Below, piece by piece: positions 9,650-17,704 of a stretch of DNA of 64,000 nucleotides. The stretch's first letter is position 1, and every line of letters begins with the position of its first letter. Position numbers and translations under genes: made by a program. The DNA is taken from the NCBI GenBank assembly GCA_031271805.1, contig JAISUX010000114.1:1-64000 (forward strand), read 5' to 3'. A model generated the notes under the pieces. The model was not told the origin of the DNA, did no database searches, and worked only from the letters and a program-made list of their open reading frames with translations. The stretch is from Tannerella sp. Its GTDB lineage: Bacteria; Bacteroidota; Bacteroidia; Bacteroidales; Tannerellaceae.

Positions 9650-10069
9650 ATGAAAGAATACGATTTTAAACTCGAGATGAAAGTGCGTGACTACGAGTGT
9701 GATTTGCAAGGGGTGGTCAACAATTCCAATTACCAGAGGTATATGGAACATACGCGGCACGAATTTATGGGTATGGTAGGTGAGAACTTCGGCAGGATGC
9801 ACGAAGCGGGTGTTGACGCCTTTGTTTCTAAGGTCGAGATACGCTTCCGTCACTCGCTTCGGAGCGGCGACCGTTTCCTGTCGTGCATGAACGTGAGGCG
9901 CGAGAGCGTCAAACTCGTTTTCGACCAGGACATCTACCGTCTTCCCGACGCGGAATTGTGCTCGTCGGGGCGGGTCGAGACCGTTATTGTTGAGAATGGC
10001 CGCTTGACGCGCGGCGATTATTTCGATGTTTTTTTGGATAAACTCAAAAGTGCGAAAAGCGATGGCTGA
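9650..10069 (+). CDS. Acyl-CoA thioesterase, YbgC/4HBT family
   Basis: KVRDYECDLQGVVNNSNYQRYMEHTRHEFM hot-dog thioesterase motif. Confidence 0.85.
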   Translation: MKEYDFKLEMKVRDYECDLQGVVNNSNYQRYMEHTRHEFMGMVGENFGRMHEAGVDAFVSKVEIRFRHSLRSGDRFLSCMNVRRESVKLVFDQDIYRLPDAELCSSGRVETVIVENGRLTRGDYFDVFLDKLKSAKSDG

Positions 10070-11171
10070 TGAAAGAGTGTGTTTGATAGGACTGACGCTT
10101 CTGAAAGGTGTGGGTTATGTGTTGGCAAGACATTTGCTGCAATATTTCGGAACGGCGGCAAAGGTTTTTGATGCCAATCCGGAGCTTCTGAAAAAGGTTC
10201 CGGGGATAGGCGTTAACACAGCGGTTCAGATTAACGAATCGAGACAGGAGGCTTTGAGGTTGGCGGAAAAAGAACTCTCGTTCGTCGAAAAGAATAAAAT
10301 TCGCCTTTATGGGTTCAACGACGCCGATTATCCGCGTCGCCTAAAGGAATGTAATGATGCGCCTGTGGTCTTCTATTTTAAGGGCGAAACCGACCTCAAC
10401 GCGCCGAAAATCCTCAGCATCGTCGGCACCCGCCGCGTAACTAATTATGGCCTCAAACTCACCGAAACGCTTGTTGCGGATTTGGCGGCCATGTTTCCTG
10501 AACTGCTGATTATAAGCGGTTTGGCGTATGGAGTGGATATTTCGGCGCACAGAGCTGCGATGAAAAACGGACTGCCGACGGTCGGCGTCTTAGCCCATGG
10601 TCTCAACTTAATCTATCCATACGAACATCGTAAAAATGCCGTCGAAATGCTCAAACACGGCGGCGGTTTGTTGACCGACTTTATAAGCAATACTAATCCC
10701 GACCGCGAGAATTTCTTAAGCCGTAACCGCCTCATTGCCGGTCTTGCCGATGCTACGATCGTGGTTGAATCGGCCGAACGTGGCGGTTCGCTTGTGACAG
10801 CCGACATCGCCTTCTCGTACGGTCGCGACGTCTATACCTTTCCCGGTCGCACGACAGACGAATTTTCCGCCGGATGTAATAGCCTGATACGGATGAATAA
10901 AGCAGGCCTGATCACCTCCGCCCGCGACCTCGTAATGTCGCTCTGTTGGGACGTTAATGTCGAGATATTGAATAAACAGCCATCCCTGCAATTCACGCAA
11001 CGCCCAGATAACCCTATAATCCATATCCTCGAAGAAAAAGGTGAATTTCATATCAACCGGTTTGCTGCCGAAATGAAAATTCCCGTACACAAAATGATGT
11101 CTATGCTATTTGAACTGGAACTCAAGGGACATATACAAGCTCTTCCCGGCGGGATGTATAAACTTAGTTAA
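10062..11171 (+). CDS. dprA: DNA-processing protein DprA
   Basis: SIVGTRRVTNYGLKLTETLVADL, SGLAYGVDISAHRAAM, PTVGVLAHGLNLIYP, SRNRLIAGLADATIVVESAERGGSLVTADIA. ATG at 10062 overlaps the thioesterase stop. Confidence 0.95.
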   Translation: MADERVCLIGLTLLKGVGYVLARHLLQYFGTAAKVFDANPELLKKVPGIGVNTAVQINESRQEALRLAEKELSFVEKNKIRLYGFNDADYPRRLKECNDAPVVFYFKGETDLNAPKILSIVGTRRVTNYGLKLTETLVADLAAMFPELLIISGLAYGVDISAHRAAMKNGLPTVGVLAHGLNLIYPYEHRKNAVEMLKHGGGLLTDFISNTNPDRENFLSRNRLIAGLADATIVVESAERGGSLVTADIAFSYGRDVYTFPGRTTDEFSAGCNSLIRMNKAGLITSARDLVMSLCWDVNVEILNKQPSLQFTQRPDNPIIHILEEKGEFHINRFAAEMKIPVHKMMSMLFELELKGHIQALPGGMYKLS

Positions 11172-11242
11172 AAGAAAGTATAATTATTATTAAAAATACG
11201 TAAATAATTTGGCGTATTAGAATCATTATAATATTTTTACGG

Positions 11243-11275
11243 TATTATTTTGATATTATTTTAATATTATAAAAT
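11243..11275. repeat. Three phased 11-bp direct repeats upstream of the SPFH gene
   Basis: TATTATTTTGA (11243-11253), TATTATTTTAA (11254-11264), TATTATAAAAT (11265-11275), directly before ATG 11277. Confidence 0.55.
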
Positions 11276-11276
11276 T

Positions 11277-12239
11277 ATGGAAACTAAGGAAAAAAATTAT
11301 TCAGGTATGAGATTGTCAGGCATTCCAATGCTTATTTTCAATCTATTTTTGGTTGTCGCCTCTGTGGCGGTTATAATATGGGGCGCATCGCTTAATCCGG
11401 AATCAGGATGGCGGATTATATGCGGTATTTTGGGGATTCTTATCGGTTCGTTCCTTTTTATCGGCTATTTCAAGATTGAGCCTAATGAGGCGGTTGTATT
11501 GCTGTTCTTCGGCAAATACCGGGGGACGGTCAAGGAAGACGGTTATTTTTGGGTCAATCCGTTTTTCAGTCGCAAGCGTGTCACTTTGCGTGCTCGAAAC
11601 CTTGATGCTGAGCCTATTAAAGTTAACGACAAGAAAGGTAATCCGATAATGATCGGGCAGGTGTTGGTGTGGCGAGTGATCGACACTTACAAGGTGTCGT
11701 TCGATATCGACAGTTCGGCAACGTCTATTTCCGCATTATCTTCTTCCGGCACCGGGCTAAACAGTATCGGGCAGAAAATGAAGTCATACGAGAATTTCGT
11801 CAAGGTGCAGAGCGATGCCGCATTGCGCTTTGTTGCAGGGATGTACGCCTACGACAATATGGAGAACGAAGACGAGAAATTGACGCTTCGTTCAGGTGGC
11901 GAGGAAATTAATGAAATCCTTGAAAAACAGCTCAATGAGCGTCTTGCGATAGCCGGTATAGAAGTGATGGAAGCGCGGGTCAACTATCTTGCATACGCGC
12001 CTGAAATTGCTGCCGTTATGCTCCGTCGTCAGCAAGCCGACGCTATCATCAGCGCCAGGGAGAAGATTGTGGACGGGGCTGTCGGGATGGTGCAACATGC
12101 CCTCAAAAAACTGTCGGAAGAGAATATTATCGAACTTGACGACGACAAAAAAGCCGCTATGGTGTCGAACCTGCTCGTTGTGCTCTGTGGCGACGAGAGA
12201 GCTACTCCGATTGTTAATGCAGGGACGTTATATAATTAA
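11277..12239 (+). CDS. SPFH/Band-7 domain membrane protein
   Basis: Two N-terminal TM segments then IEPNEAVVLLFFGKYRGTVKEDGYFWVNPFFSRKRVTLRARNLDAEPIKVNDKKGNPIMIGQVLVWRVIDTYKVSFDID. Confidence 0.9.
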   Translation: METKEKNYSGMRLSGIPMLIFNLFLVVASVAVIIWGASLNPESGWRIICGILGILIGSFLFIGYFKIEPNEAVVLLFFGKYRGTVKEDGYFWVNPFFSRKRVTLRARNLDAEPIKVNDKKGNPIMIGQVLVWRVIDTYKVSFDIDSSATSISALSSSGTGLNSIGQKMKSYENFVKVQSDAALRFVAGMYAYDNMENEDEKLTLRSGGEEINEILEKQLNERLAIAGIEVMEARVNYLAYAPEIAAVMLRRQQADAIISAREKIVDGAVGMVQHALKKLSEENIIELDDDKKAAMVSNLLVVLCGDERATPIVNAGTLYN

Positions 12240-12255
12240 AAGAGGGGGAAAAAGA

Positions 12256-12759
12256 GTGAAAGAGATATCTTATTTTGAGAGGCAGCGCATGTCGCCATGG
12301 ATCCTGATTATTACGGCGCTGATAATGACAGGTACAACAATCTTGTTTTCAAACGGCAACATTAAGATTACGTTGCCGGTACTAATTACTCTTGTCGTGC
12401 TTGCGGTATTATATTTTGTCTTTGCAATGCAGACGGTTATTGATGATAATGGATTGTATGTCAAGTTTTCAATCTTGCAATGGAAATACAGGTTTATTGC
12501 CTGGACCGACGTCGAGCAGGCTTATATCCGGCAGTACAATCCCCTTTTCGAGTACGGAGGTTGGGGATATCGTGTCGGCATGAAGAAAGGCGGTCGTAGT
12601 AATATCGCTTACAACATGCAAGGCAATATCGGTTTGCAGTTAGTTCTCAGAAACGGCAACAAGGTGTTGATAGGCACTCGCTGTCCGGAGGCGATAGACG
12701 AAATTCTTAAGGCGTTGATAAACAGAGGTGTTATTCAGGCTGTCGAAGAAAATCAGTAA
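12256..12759 (+). CDS. Small membrane protein with PH-like domain (hypothetical)
   Basis: MKEISYFERQRMSPWILIITALIM...; GTG start at 12256 (in-frame ATG 12217 also possible). The track's 11989 start overlaps the SPFH gene. Confidence 0.65.
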   Translation: MKEISYFERQRMSPWILIITALIMTGTTILFSNGNIKITLPVLITLVVLAVLYFVFAMQTVIDDNGLYVKFSILQWKYRFIAWTDVEQAYIRQYNPLFEYGGWGYRVGMKKGGRSNIAYNMQGNIGLQLVLRNGNKVLIGTRCPEAIDEILKALINRGVIQAVEENQ

Positions 12760-12763
12760 AAAA

Positions 12764-12928
12764 ATGGCGGAGAAGAGCAAAAATATCAAGACCTTTGTAT
12801 TGCGTATAGACGCGGCGACGATGTCGGCGCTCGAACGTTGGGCGGCGGACGAATTTCGCTCGGTCAACGGTCAAATCCTCTACCTGTTAGACCAAGCGCT
12901 TATGAAAAACAGACGCAAGAAGGCGTAG
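12764..12928 (+). CDS. Arc-like ribbon-helix-helix DNA-binding protein
   Basis: KTFVLRIDAATMSALERWAADEFRSVNGQILYLLDQAL, the Arc/MetJ-type RHH pattern. Confidence 0.8.
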   Translation: MAEKSKNIKTFVLRIDAATMSALERWAADEFRSVNGQILYLLDQALMKNRRKKA

Positions 12929-13005
12929 ATAAGAATTTTCACTGACTATGCGATATTTTTTAAAGAAAAAATTGCGAAAAAGAGTGTGTTATTAAATTAT
13001 TTTAC

Positions 13006-13013
13006 TAACTTTG
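13006..13013 (+). promoter_or_regulatory. Bacteroidetes -7 element (TAACTTTG) for the utilisation locus
   Basis: TAACTTTG 22 nt upstream of the AGE-family ATG at 13035. Confidence 0.6.
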
Positions 13014-13034
13014 CGGCGGTTTATTAAAAATAAT

Positions 13035-14204
13035 ATGATAGATATTGAGAAATTATCGGCGCAATACCGAGAGGAATTATTAGGGAATGTTGTACCGTTC
13101 TGGCTTAATAGATCGCAGGATCGTGAGTGTGGCGGCTATTTCACGTGTTTGACACGTGAGGGGGATGTGTTTGATACCGACAAGTTTGTATGGCTTCAAT
13201 GTCGTCAGGTGTGGTGGTTCGCGTACATATATAATAAGATAGAAAAACGCCAAGAGTGGCTTGATTGCGCGGTTCAGGGTGCGGAGTTCTTGCGTCGTTA
13301 TGGTCACGACGGCAGCCTGAACTGGTATTTCTCGCTTACACGCGAGGGCAAGCCGCTGATATGTCCTTACAACATATTCTCATATACGTTTGCGGCAATG
13401 GCCTTCGGTCAGTTGAGTCTTGCGACGGGCAACGAGGAGTATGCCGACATTGCCCGTAAGACGTATGACCTCATCCTGCAGCGCTTCGACAACCCTAAAT
13501 CGGTATGGAACAAGGAAGTTTCGGGAGGCCGATCGCTGAAAGGTTTCGGACTGCCGATGATAATGTGTAACCTTACGCTTGAGATAGAGCATCTGATTGA
13601 TAGTGAGGCGCTTAGTTCTACGGTTGAGATCTGCCTGAACGAGATATTCAATGTCTTCTGGCGTCCGGAGTTGGGAATAATTGTCGAGAACGTCAACAGA
13701 GACGGCACGCTATCGGATTCGTTCGAGGGGAGGTTGCTCAATCCCGGTCATGCTATTGAAGCGATGTGGTTTGTGATGGATCTCGGCAGCCGTTTCGGTC
13801 ATCCGGAATGGATATCGAATGCGGTGGAGATAGCTATCCGCATGTATGATATCGGCTGGGATAGCAAGTACGGCGGCATCTATTATTTCATCGACCGTTG
13901 CGGCTATCCTCCGCAACAGTTGGAGTGGGATCAGAAACTGTGGTGGGTTCATCTTGAGACGCTTATCTGCATGTTGAAAGGCTATGCGCTTACGGGCAGT
14001 AAGGAATGTCTTGAAAGGTTCGAGCAGGTGCATGACTACTCGTGGTCGCATTTTAAAGACCCTGAATATCCTGAATGGTACGGCTATCTGAACCGTCAGG
14101 GCGAAGTGTTGCTGCCGTTGAAAGGCGGCAAGTGGAAAGGTTGCTTCCATGTGCCGAGAGCATTGTATCAATGCTGGAAAACTTTGGAGAAATTAGAACG
14201 ATAA
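13035..14204 (+). CDS. AGE family epimerase/isomerase (N-acylglucosamine 2-epimerase-like)
   Basis: WLQCRQVWWFAYIYN, NPGHAIEAMWFVMDLG, YGGIYYFIDRCGYPPQQLEWDQKLWWVHLETL. Confidence 0.9.
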   Translation: MIDIEKLSAQYREELLGNVVPFWLNRSQDRECGGYFTCLTREGDVFDTDKFVWLQCRQVWWFAYIYNKIEKRQEWLDCAVQGAEFLRRYGHDGSLNWYFSLTREGKPLICPYNIFSYTFAAMAFGQLSLATGNEEYADIARKTYDLILQRFDNPKSVWNKEVSGGRSLKGFGLPMIMCNLTLEIEHLIDSEALSSTVEICLNEIFNVFWRPELGIIVENVNRDGTLSDSFEGRLLNPGHAIEAMWFVMDLGSRFGHPEWISNAVEIAIRMYDIGWDSKYGGIYYFIDRCGYPPQQLEWDQKLWWVHLETLICMLKGYALTGSKECLERFEQVHDYSWSHFKDPEYPEWYGYLNRQGEVLLPLKGGKWKGCFHVPRALYQCWKTLEKLER

Positions 14205-14242
14205 TATTAAAATATTTTAAAAACAAGGTAAAGATTTACACA

Positions 14243-15205
14243 TTGAAGACAAAGATTAAACCCATCGTCGGTTCATGGTTCGAGTTCGAGCATCATAACC
14301 AGGTTGGGGCGCGTTACTGGAACGAGGCGCTGCCCAAGTTCAGCTGCGAACAGTGGGCGACATTGATTAAAGAGATGTATGAGGCTGGTATGGAGTACCT
14401 TGTGATGCTTTCGGTGGCATACGACGGTAAGACATATTACCCTTCGACACTCTTGCCGCGCCACGATTTTGCCTGCGATGACCCGCTCGAAACCGTGCTG
14501 ACGGCAGCCGACGAGTGCGGAGTGAAATTTTTTGTCAGCAATGATTACTGGGACGACTGGCAGCAGGTTGCCAAAGCAATGAACGACGAAAGCATCTGGA
14601 CGCTTCGCGAGAAAGGGATGGAAGAAACCGCCCGCAAATACTCGCATCACAGGAGTTTCTACGGCTGGTATTATCCCAACGAATCGCAGGTGCGGCAGGT
14701 GTTCGACGATTTGAGCGTCAGATACATAAATCGCTGTTCACAGATTGCCCGCGCTTTGACGCCGAACGCATACACAATGGTTGCGCCTTACGGAACTCAG
14801 TTCTTCCGTTACGATGAACGGTATATCAGGCAGTTAGAAGAACTTGATGTCGATATCATCGCTTATCAGGATGAAGTGGGTGTGGAAAAGACAAAAGCAG
14901 GAGAGGCAGGCAAGTATTTTGAAGCTCTGTACAGGATGCATGTGAAAGCAGGCAAAGCACGGTTATGGGCTGATATCGAACTCTTTCAGTTCGAGAAAGA
15001 AATATACCGAAGTCCTGCCATTGCTGCGCCGTTTGAACGTGTTCTCCGCCAGATGGCTGATGTAACGCCTTATGTCGAGAACATTCTGGCATATCAGTAT
15101 CAGGGGATGATGAACAAGCCCGGTACAACGGCATTTGCCGGACACAGCTCCTCGGTAAAACTTTACAACGACTATATTAACTGGCTAAATAACAATAAGA
15201 TATGA
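14243..15205 (+). CDS. DUF4434-like TIM-barrel protein, copy 1 (no evident signal peptide)
   Basis: IKPIVGSWFEFEHHNQVGARYWNEALPKFSCEQWATLIKEMYEAGMEYLVMLSVAYDGKTYYPSTLLPRHDF...; start uncertain (TTG 14243, or in-frame ATG 14171 overlapping the AGE gene). Confidence 0.7.
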   Translation: MKTKIKPIVGSWFEFEHHNQVGARYWNEALPKFSCEQWATLIKEMYEAGMEYLVMLSVAYDGKTYYPSTLLPRHDFACDDPLETVLTAADECGVKFFVSNDYWDDWQQVAKAMNDESIWTLREKGMEETARKYSHHRSFYGWYYPNESQVRQVFDDLSVRYINRCSQIARALTPNAYTMVAPYGTQFFRYDERYIRQLEELDVDIIAYQDEVGVEKTKAGEAGKYFEALYRMHVKAGKARLWADIELFQFEKEIYRSPAIAAPFERVLRQMADVTPYVENILAYQYQGMMNKPGTTAFAGHSSSVKLYNDYINWLNNNKI

Positions 15206-16272
15206 ATAGAAGACATTTTATAACATCCTCAAGTGCATTATTAGCTGCCCCGCTGATTTTTCAGCAGTGCAGGGGGAAACGCAGTGACAGCCTCGCCTCG
15301 AGTGAGACTGTTACTGCCGAACCTTATATCAAGCCAATAGTCGGCTCATGGTTCGAGTTTGAGCATCACAATCAGGCTGAAGGCATTTATTGGAATCCGG
15401 CTTTGCGACAGTTCACCGCCGAACAGTGGAAAGCGAAAATCAAAGAGATTCACGACATTGGTTTTGAGTATCTTGTGTTGCTTGCAGTGGCATACGAAGG
15501 CAAGACCTACTATCCTTCGGCTTTGCAGCCGCGACACGACTATGCCTGTGAAGACCCGCTTGAAGCAGTGCTTTCGGCAGCCGACGAATGTGGCATCAAG
15601 TTTTTCATCAGCAACGACTACTGGTCGGACTGGACGCAGGTAGAGAAGGCCATGAGCGACGAAGCGATATGGAAACTGCGCGAAAAGGGTATGGAAGAGT
15701 TTGCCGCCAAATACTCGCATCACAAGAGTTTCTACGGCTGGTATTATCCCAACGAGACGGAGATACACGGTATTTTCGACGATTTATCAATCAATTATGC
15801 CAACCGCTGTACCGCAAAGGCAAAGTCGCTGACCCCCGGATGCCGCACAATGATAGCGCCTTACGGCACGCGCTCAATAAAGTATGACGACCGGTATGTC
15901 AGGCAGTTAGAGCAGTTAGACGTTGATATAATTGCATATCAGGACGAGGTCGGCGTCCGCAAAACGCCTGTCGGCACAACGGGACAGTACTACGAAAGCC
16001 TTTACACCATGCACGTTAAAGCGGGCAGGTCAAGGCTCTGGGCTGACGTTGAGATATTCGAGTTCGAGGGCGAAGTCTATAAAAGCGCTTTGCTGCCGGC
16101 GCCATCGGAAAGAGTGTTCAGGCAACTTGCCGACATTACGCCTTTTGTAGAGAATATTCTGGTATATCAGTATCTTGGCATGATGAACCGTCCGGGCACG
16201 GCCGCTTTTGCCGGACATAAGGATTCGGAAAGGCTTTACAGCGACTACGTTCGGAAGTTTAATATTAAGTGA
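15202..16272 (+). CDS. DUF4434-like TIM-barrel protein, copy 2, exported
   Basis: N-terminal MNRRHFITSSSALLAAPLIFQQC (Tat-like/lipoprotein leader), then IKPIVGSWFEFEHHNQAEGIYWNPAL..., clearly paralogous to copy 1. Confidence 0.8.
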   Translation: MNRRHFITSSSALLAAPLIFQQCRGKRSDSLASSETVTAEPYIKPIVGSWFEFEHHNQAEGIYWNPALRQFTAEQWKAKIKEIHDIGFEYLVLLAVAYEGKTYYPSALQPRHDYACEDPLEAVLSAADECGIKFFISNDYWSDWTQVEKAMSDEAIWKLREKGMEEFAAKYSHHKSFYGWYYPNETEIHGIFDDLSINYANRCTAKAKSLTPGCRTMIAPYGTRSIKYDDRYVRQLEQLDVDIIAYQDEVGVRKTPVGTTGQYYESLYTMHVKAGRSRLWADVEIFEFEGEVYKSALLPAPSERVFRQLADITPFVENILVYQYLGMMNRPGTAAFAGHKDSERLYSDYVRKFNIK

Positions 16273-16304
16273 GGAGACTCGGTTGTCACTTTAAACATGA
16301 TACA

Positions 16305-17684
16305 ATGAAACATTTAAGACACATATTGTTTTTTTCTGTCGTAGCAGCGCTGGGCGGCTTCCTGTTCGGCTACGACACAGCCGTTATATCGGGCACAATA
16401 AGCAGCGTGGCGCAGCAGTTCGCCCTCAATGACCTTCAGACGGGATGGTATGTAGGATGTGCGCTGATTGGCTCTATCTTCGGCGTAGCGGTTGCAGGCT
16501 GGCTTGCCGACAGGTTCGGACGCCGCCCCGCACTCTTCCTCGCCGCCCTGCTTTTTACCGTCTCTGCCGCAGGCTGCATGATTTCACCGAACATCGACCG
16601 GCTCATTGTCTATCGTATCATCGGCGGCATCGGCATTGGCGTGGCGTCAATCATCTCGCCGCTGTATATTTCGGAAATATCTGTCGCTCAATACCGCGGG
16701 CGTTTGGTAACGTTATATCAGCTGGCTATAACAATAGGCATCCTCACTTCCTACCTTGTCAACTCGGCGCTGTTGAAGTATTCGCTCTCGTCGCCTGACT
16801 TAGGCGGCTATTGGACGCAGATAATTTTCGTATCCGAAGCATGGCGGGCAATGCTTGGAGCAGAAACACTGCCGGCTTTGCTGTTCTTCATCGTTTTGTT
16901 CTTTATCCCTGAAAGTCCGCGCTGGCAAGTAGTCAGGAATCAGGAAGAAAAAGCGGCGAAAGTGATGACGAAACTCTATGATGCGGAGACGGCGACGGTT
17001 CAGATAGCGGAAATAAAAAGTATTCTGCAGTCGGAAACGCACACCGACTGGCGTATGTTGATGAAGTCAGGCTTCCGCAAGGCGCTGTTCATAGGCATCG
17101 CACTCGCCATGCTCGGACAGTTTATGGGCGTCAATGCAGTGCTTTATTACGGACCTGTTTTTTTCGAAGAAGCAGGTCTGGCAAAGAGCGGCTCACTCAA
17201 TTTCCAGATAATAATCGGGATAGTGAACGTGCTTGCTACAATTCTCGGAATGTACCTGATAGACCGTATCGGGCGCAAAAAACTCATCTATATCGGCGTG
17301 AACGGGATGCTGGCTACACTGATTCTAATAGGAATATATTTTGCCGTATCGACTTATGGCATCACTCCATATTTCCTGCTCGCATTGATAATTTTTTACA
17401 TATTTTTCTGTGCAATTTCAATTTGTACTGTTATCTTTGTACTGCTTTCGGAAATGTATCCGGCAAAAATTCGTGGCGCTGCAATGTCGGCGGCAGGGTT
17501 TTCGCTCTGGATTGGCACTTATCTGATAGGGCAGTTGACGCCCTGGCTGATAACCAATCTCGCTCCGAGCGGGGTGTTCTGGTTGTTTGCGCTTATGTGC
17601 ATACCATATATGCTGATAACATGGAAATTATTGCCTGAAACGACCGGGCGCTCGCTCGAAGAAATAGAGAGAACTTTTTTATAG
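16305..17684 (+). CDS. MFS sugar porter (XylE/GLUT-like sugar:H+ symporter)
   Basis: VVAALGGFLFGYDTAVISGTI, GWLADRFGRRPALFLAALLF, YISEISVAQYRGRLVTLYQLAITIGI, PESPRW, PETTGRSLEEIE. Confidence 0.95.
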   Translation: MKHLRHILFFSVVAALGGFLFGYDTAVISGTISSVAQQFALNDLQTGWYVGCALIGSIFGVAVAGWLADRFGRRPALFLAALLFTVSAAGCMISPNIDRLIVYRIIGGIGIGVASIISPLYISEISVAQYRGRLVTLYQLAITIGILTSYLVNSALLKYSLSSPDLGGYWTQIIFVSEAWRAMLGAETLPALLFFIVLFFIPESPRWQVVRNQEEKAAKVMTKLYDAETATVQIAEIKSILQSETHTDWRMLMKSGFRKALFIGIALAMLGQFMGVNAVLYYGPVFFEEAGLAKSGSLNFQIIIGIVNVLATILGMYLIDRIGRKKLIYIGVNGMLATLILIGIYFAVSTYGITPYFLLALIIFYIFFCAISICTVIFVLLSEMYPAKIRGAAMSAAGFSLWIGTYLIGQLTPWLITNLAPSGVFWLFALMCIPYMLITWKLLPETTGRSLEEIERTFL

Positions 17685-17704
17685 TATAACCAAAATAGTT
17701 AATC

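Noticed and set aside
11989-12255. N-terminal extension of the PH-like membrane protein (track start 11989)
   Set aside because: Overlaps the SPFH CDS out of frame; real start is GTG 12256 or ATG 12217.
13035-17684. Sialic-acid (nan) utilisation locus
   Set aside because: The AGE epimerase and MFS porter are suggestive, but no NanA lyase, sialidase or NanS was recognised.
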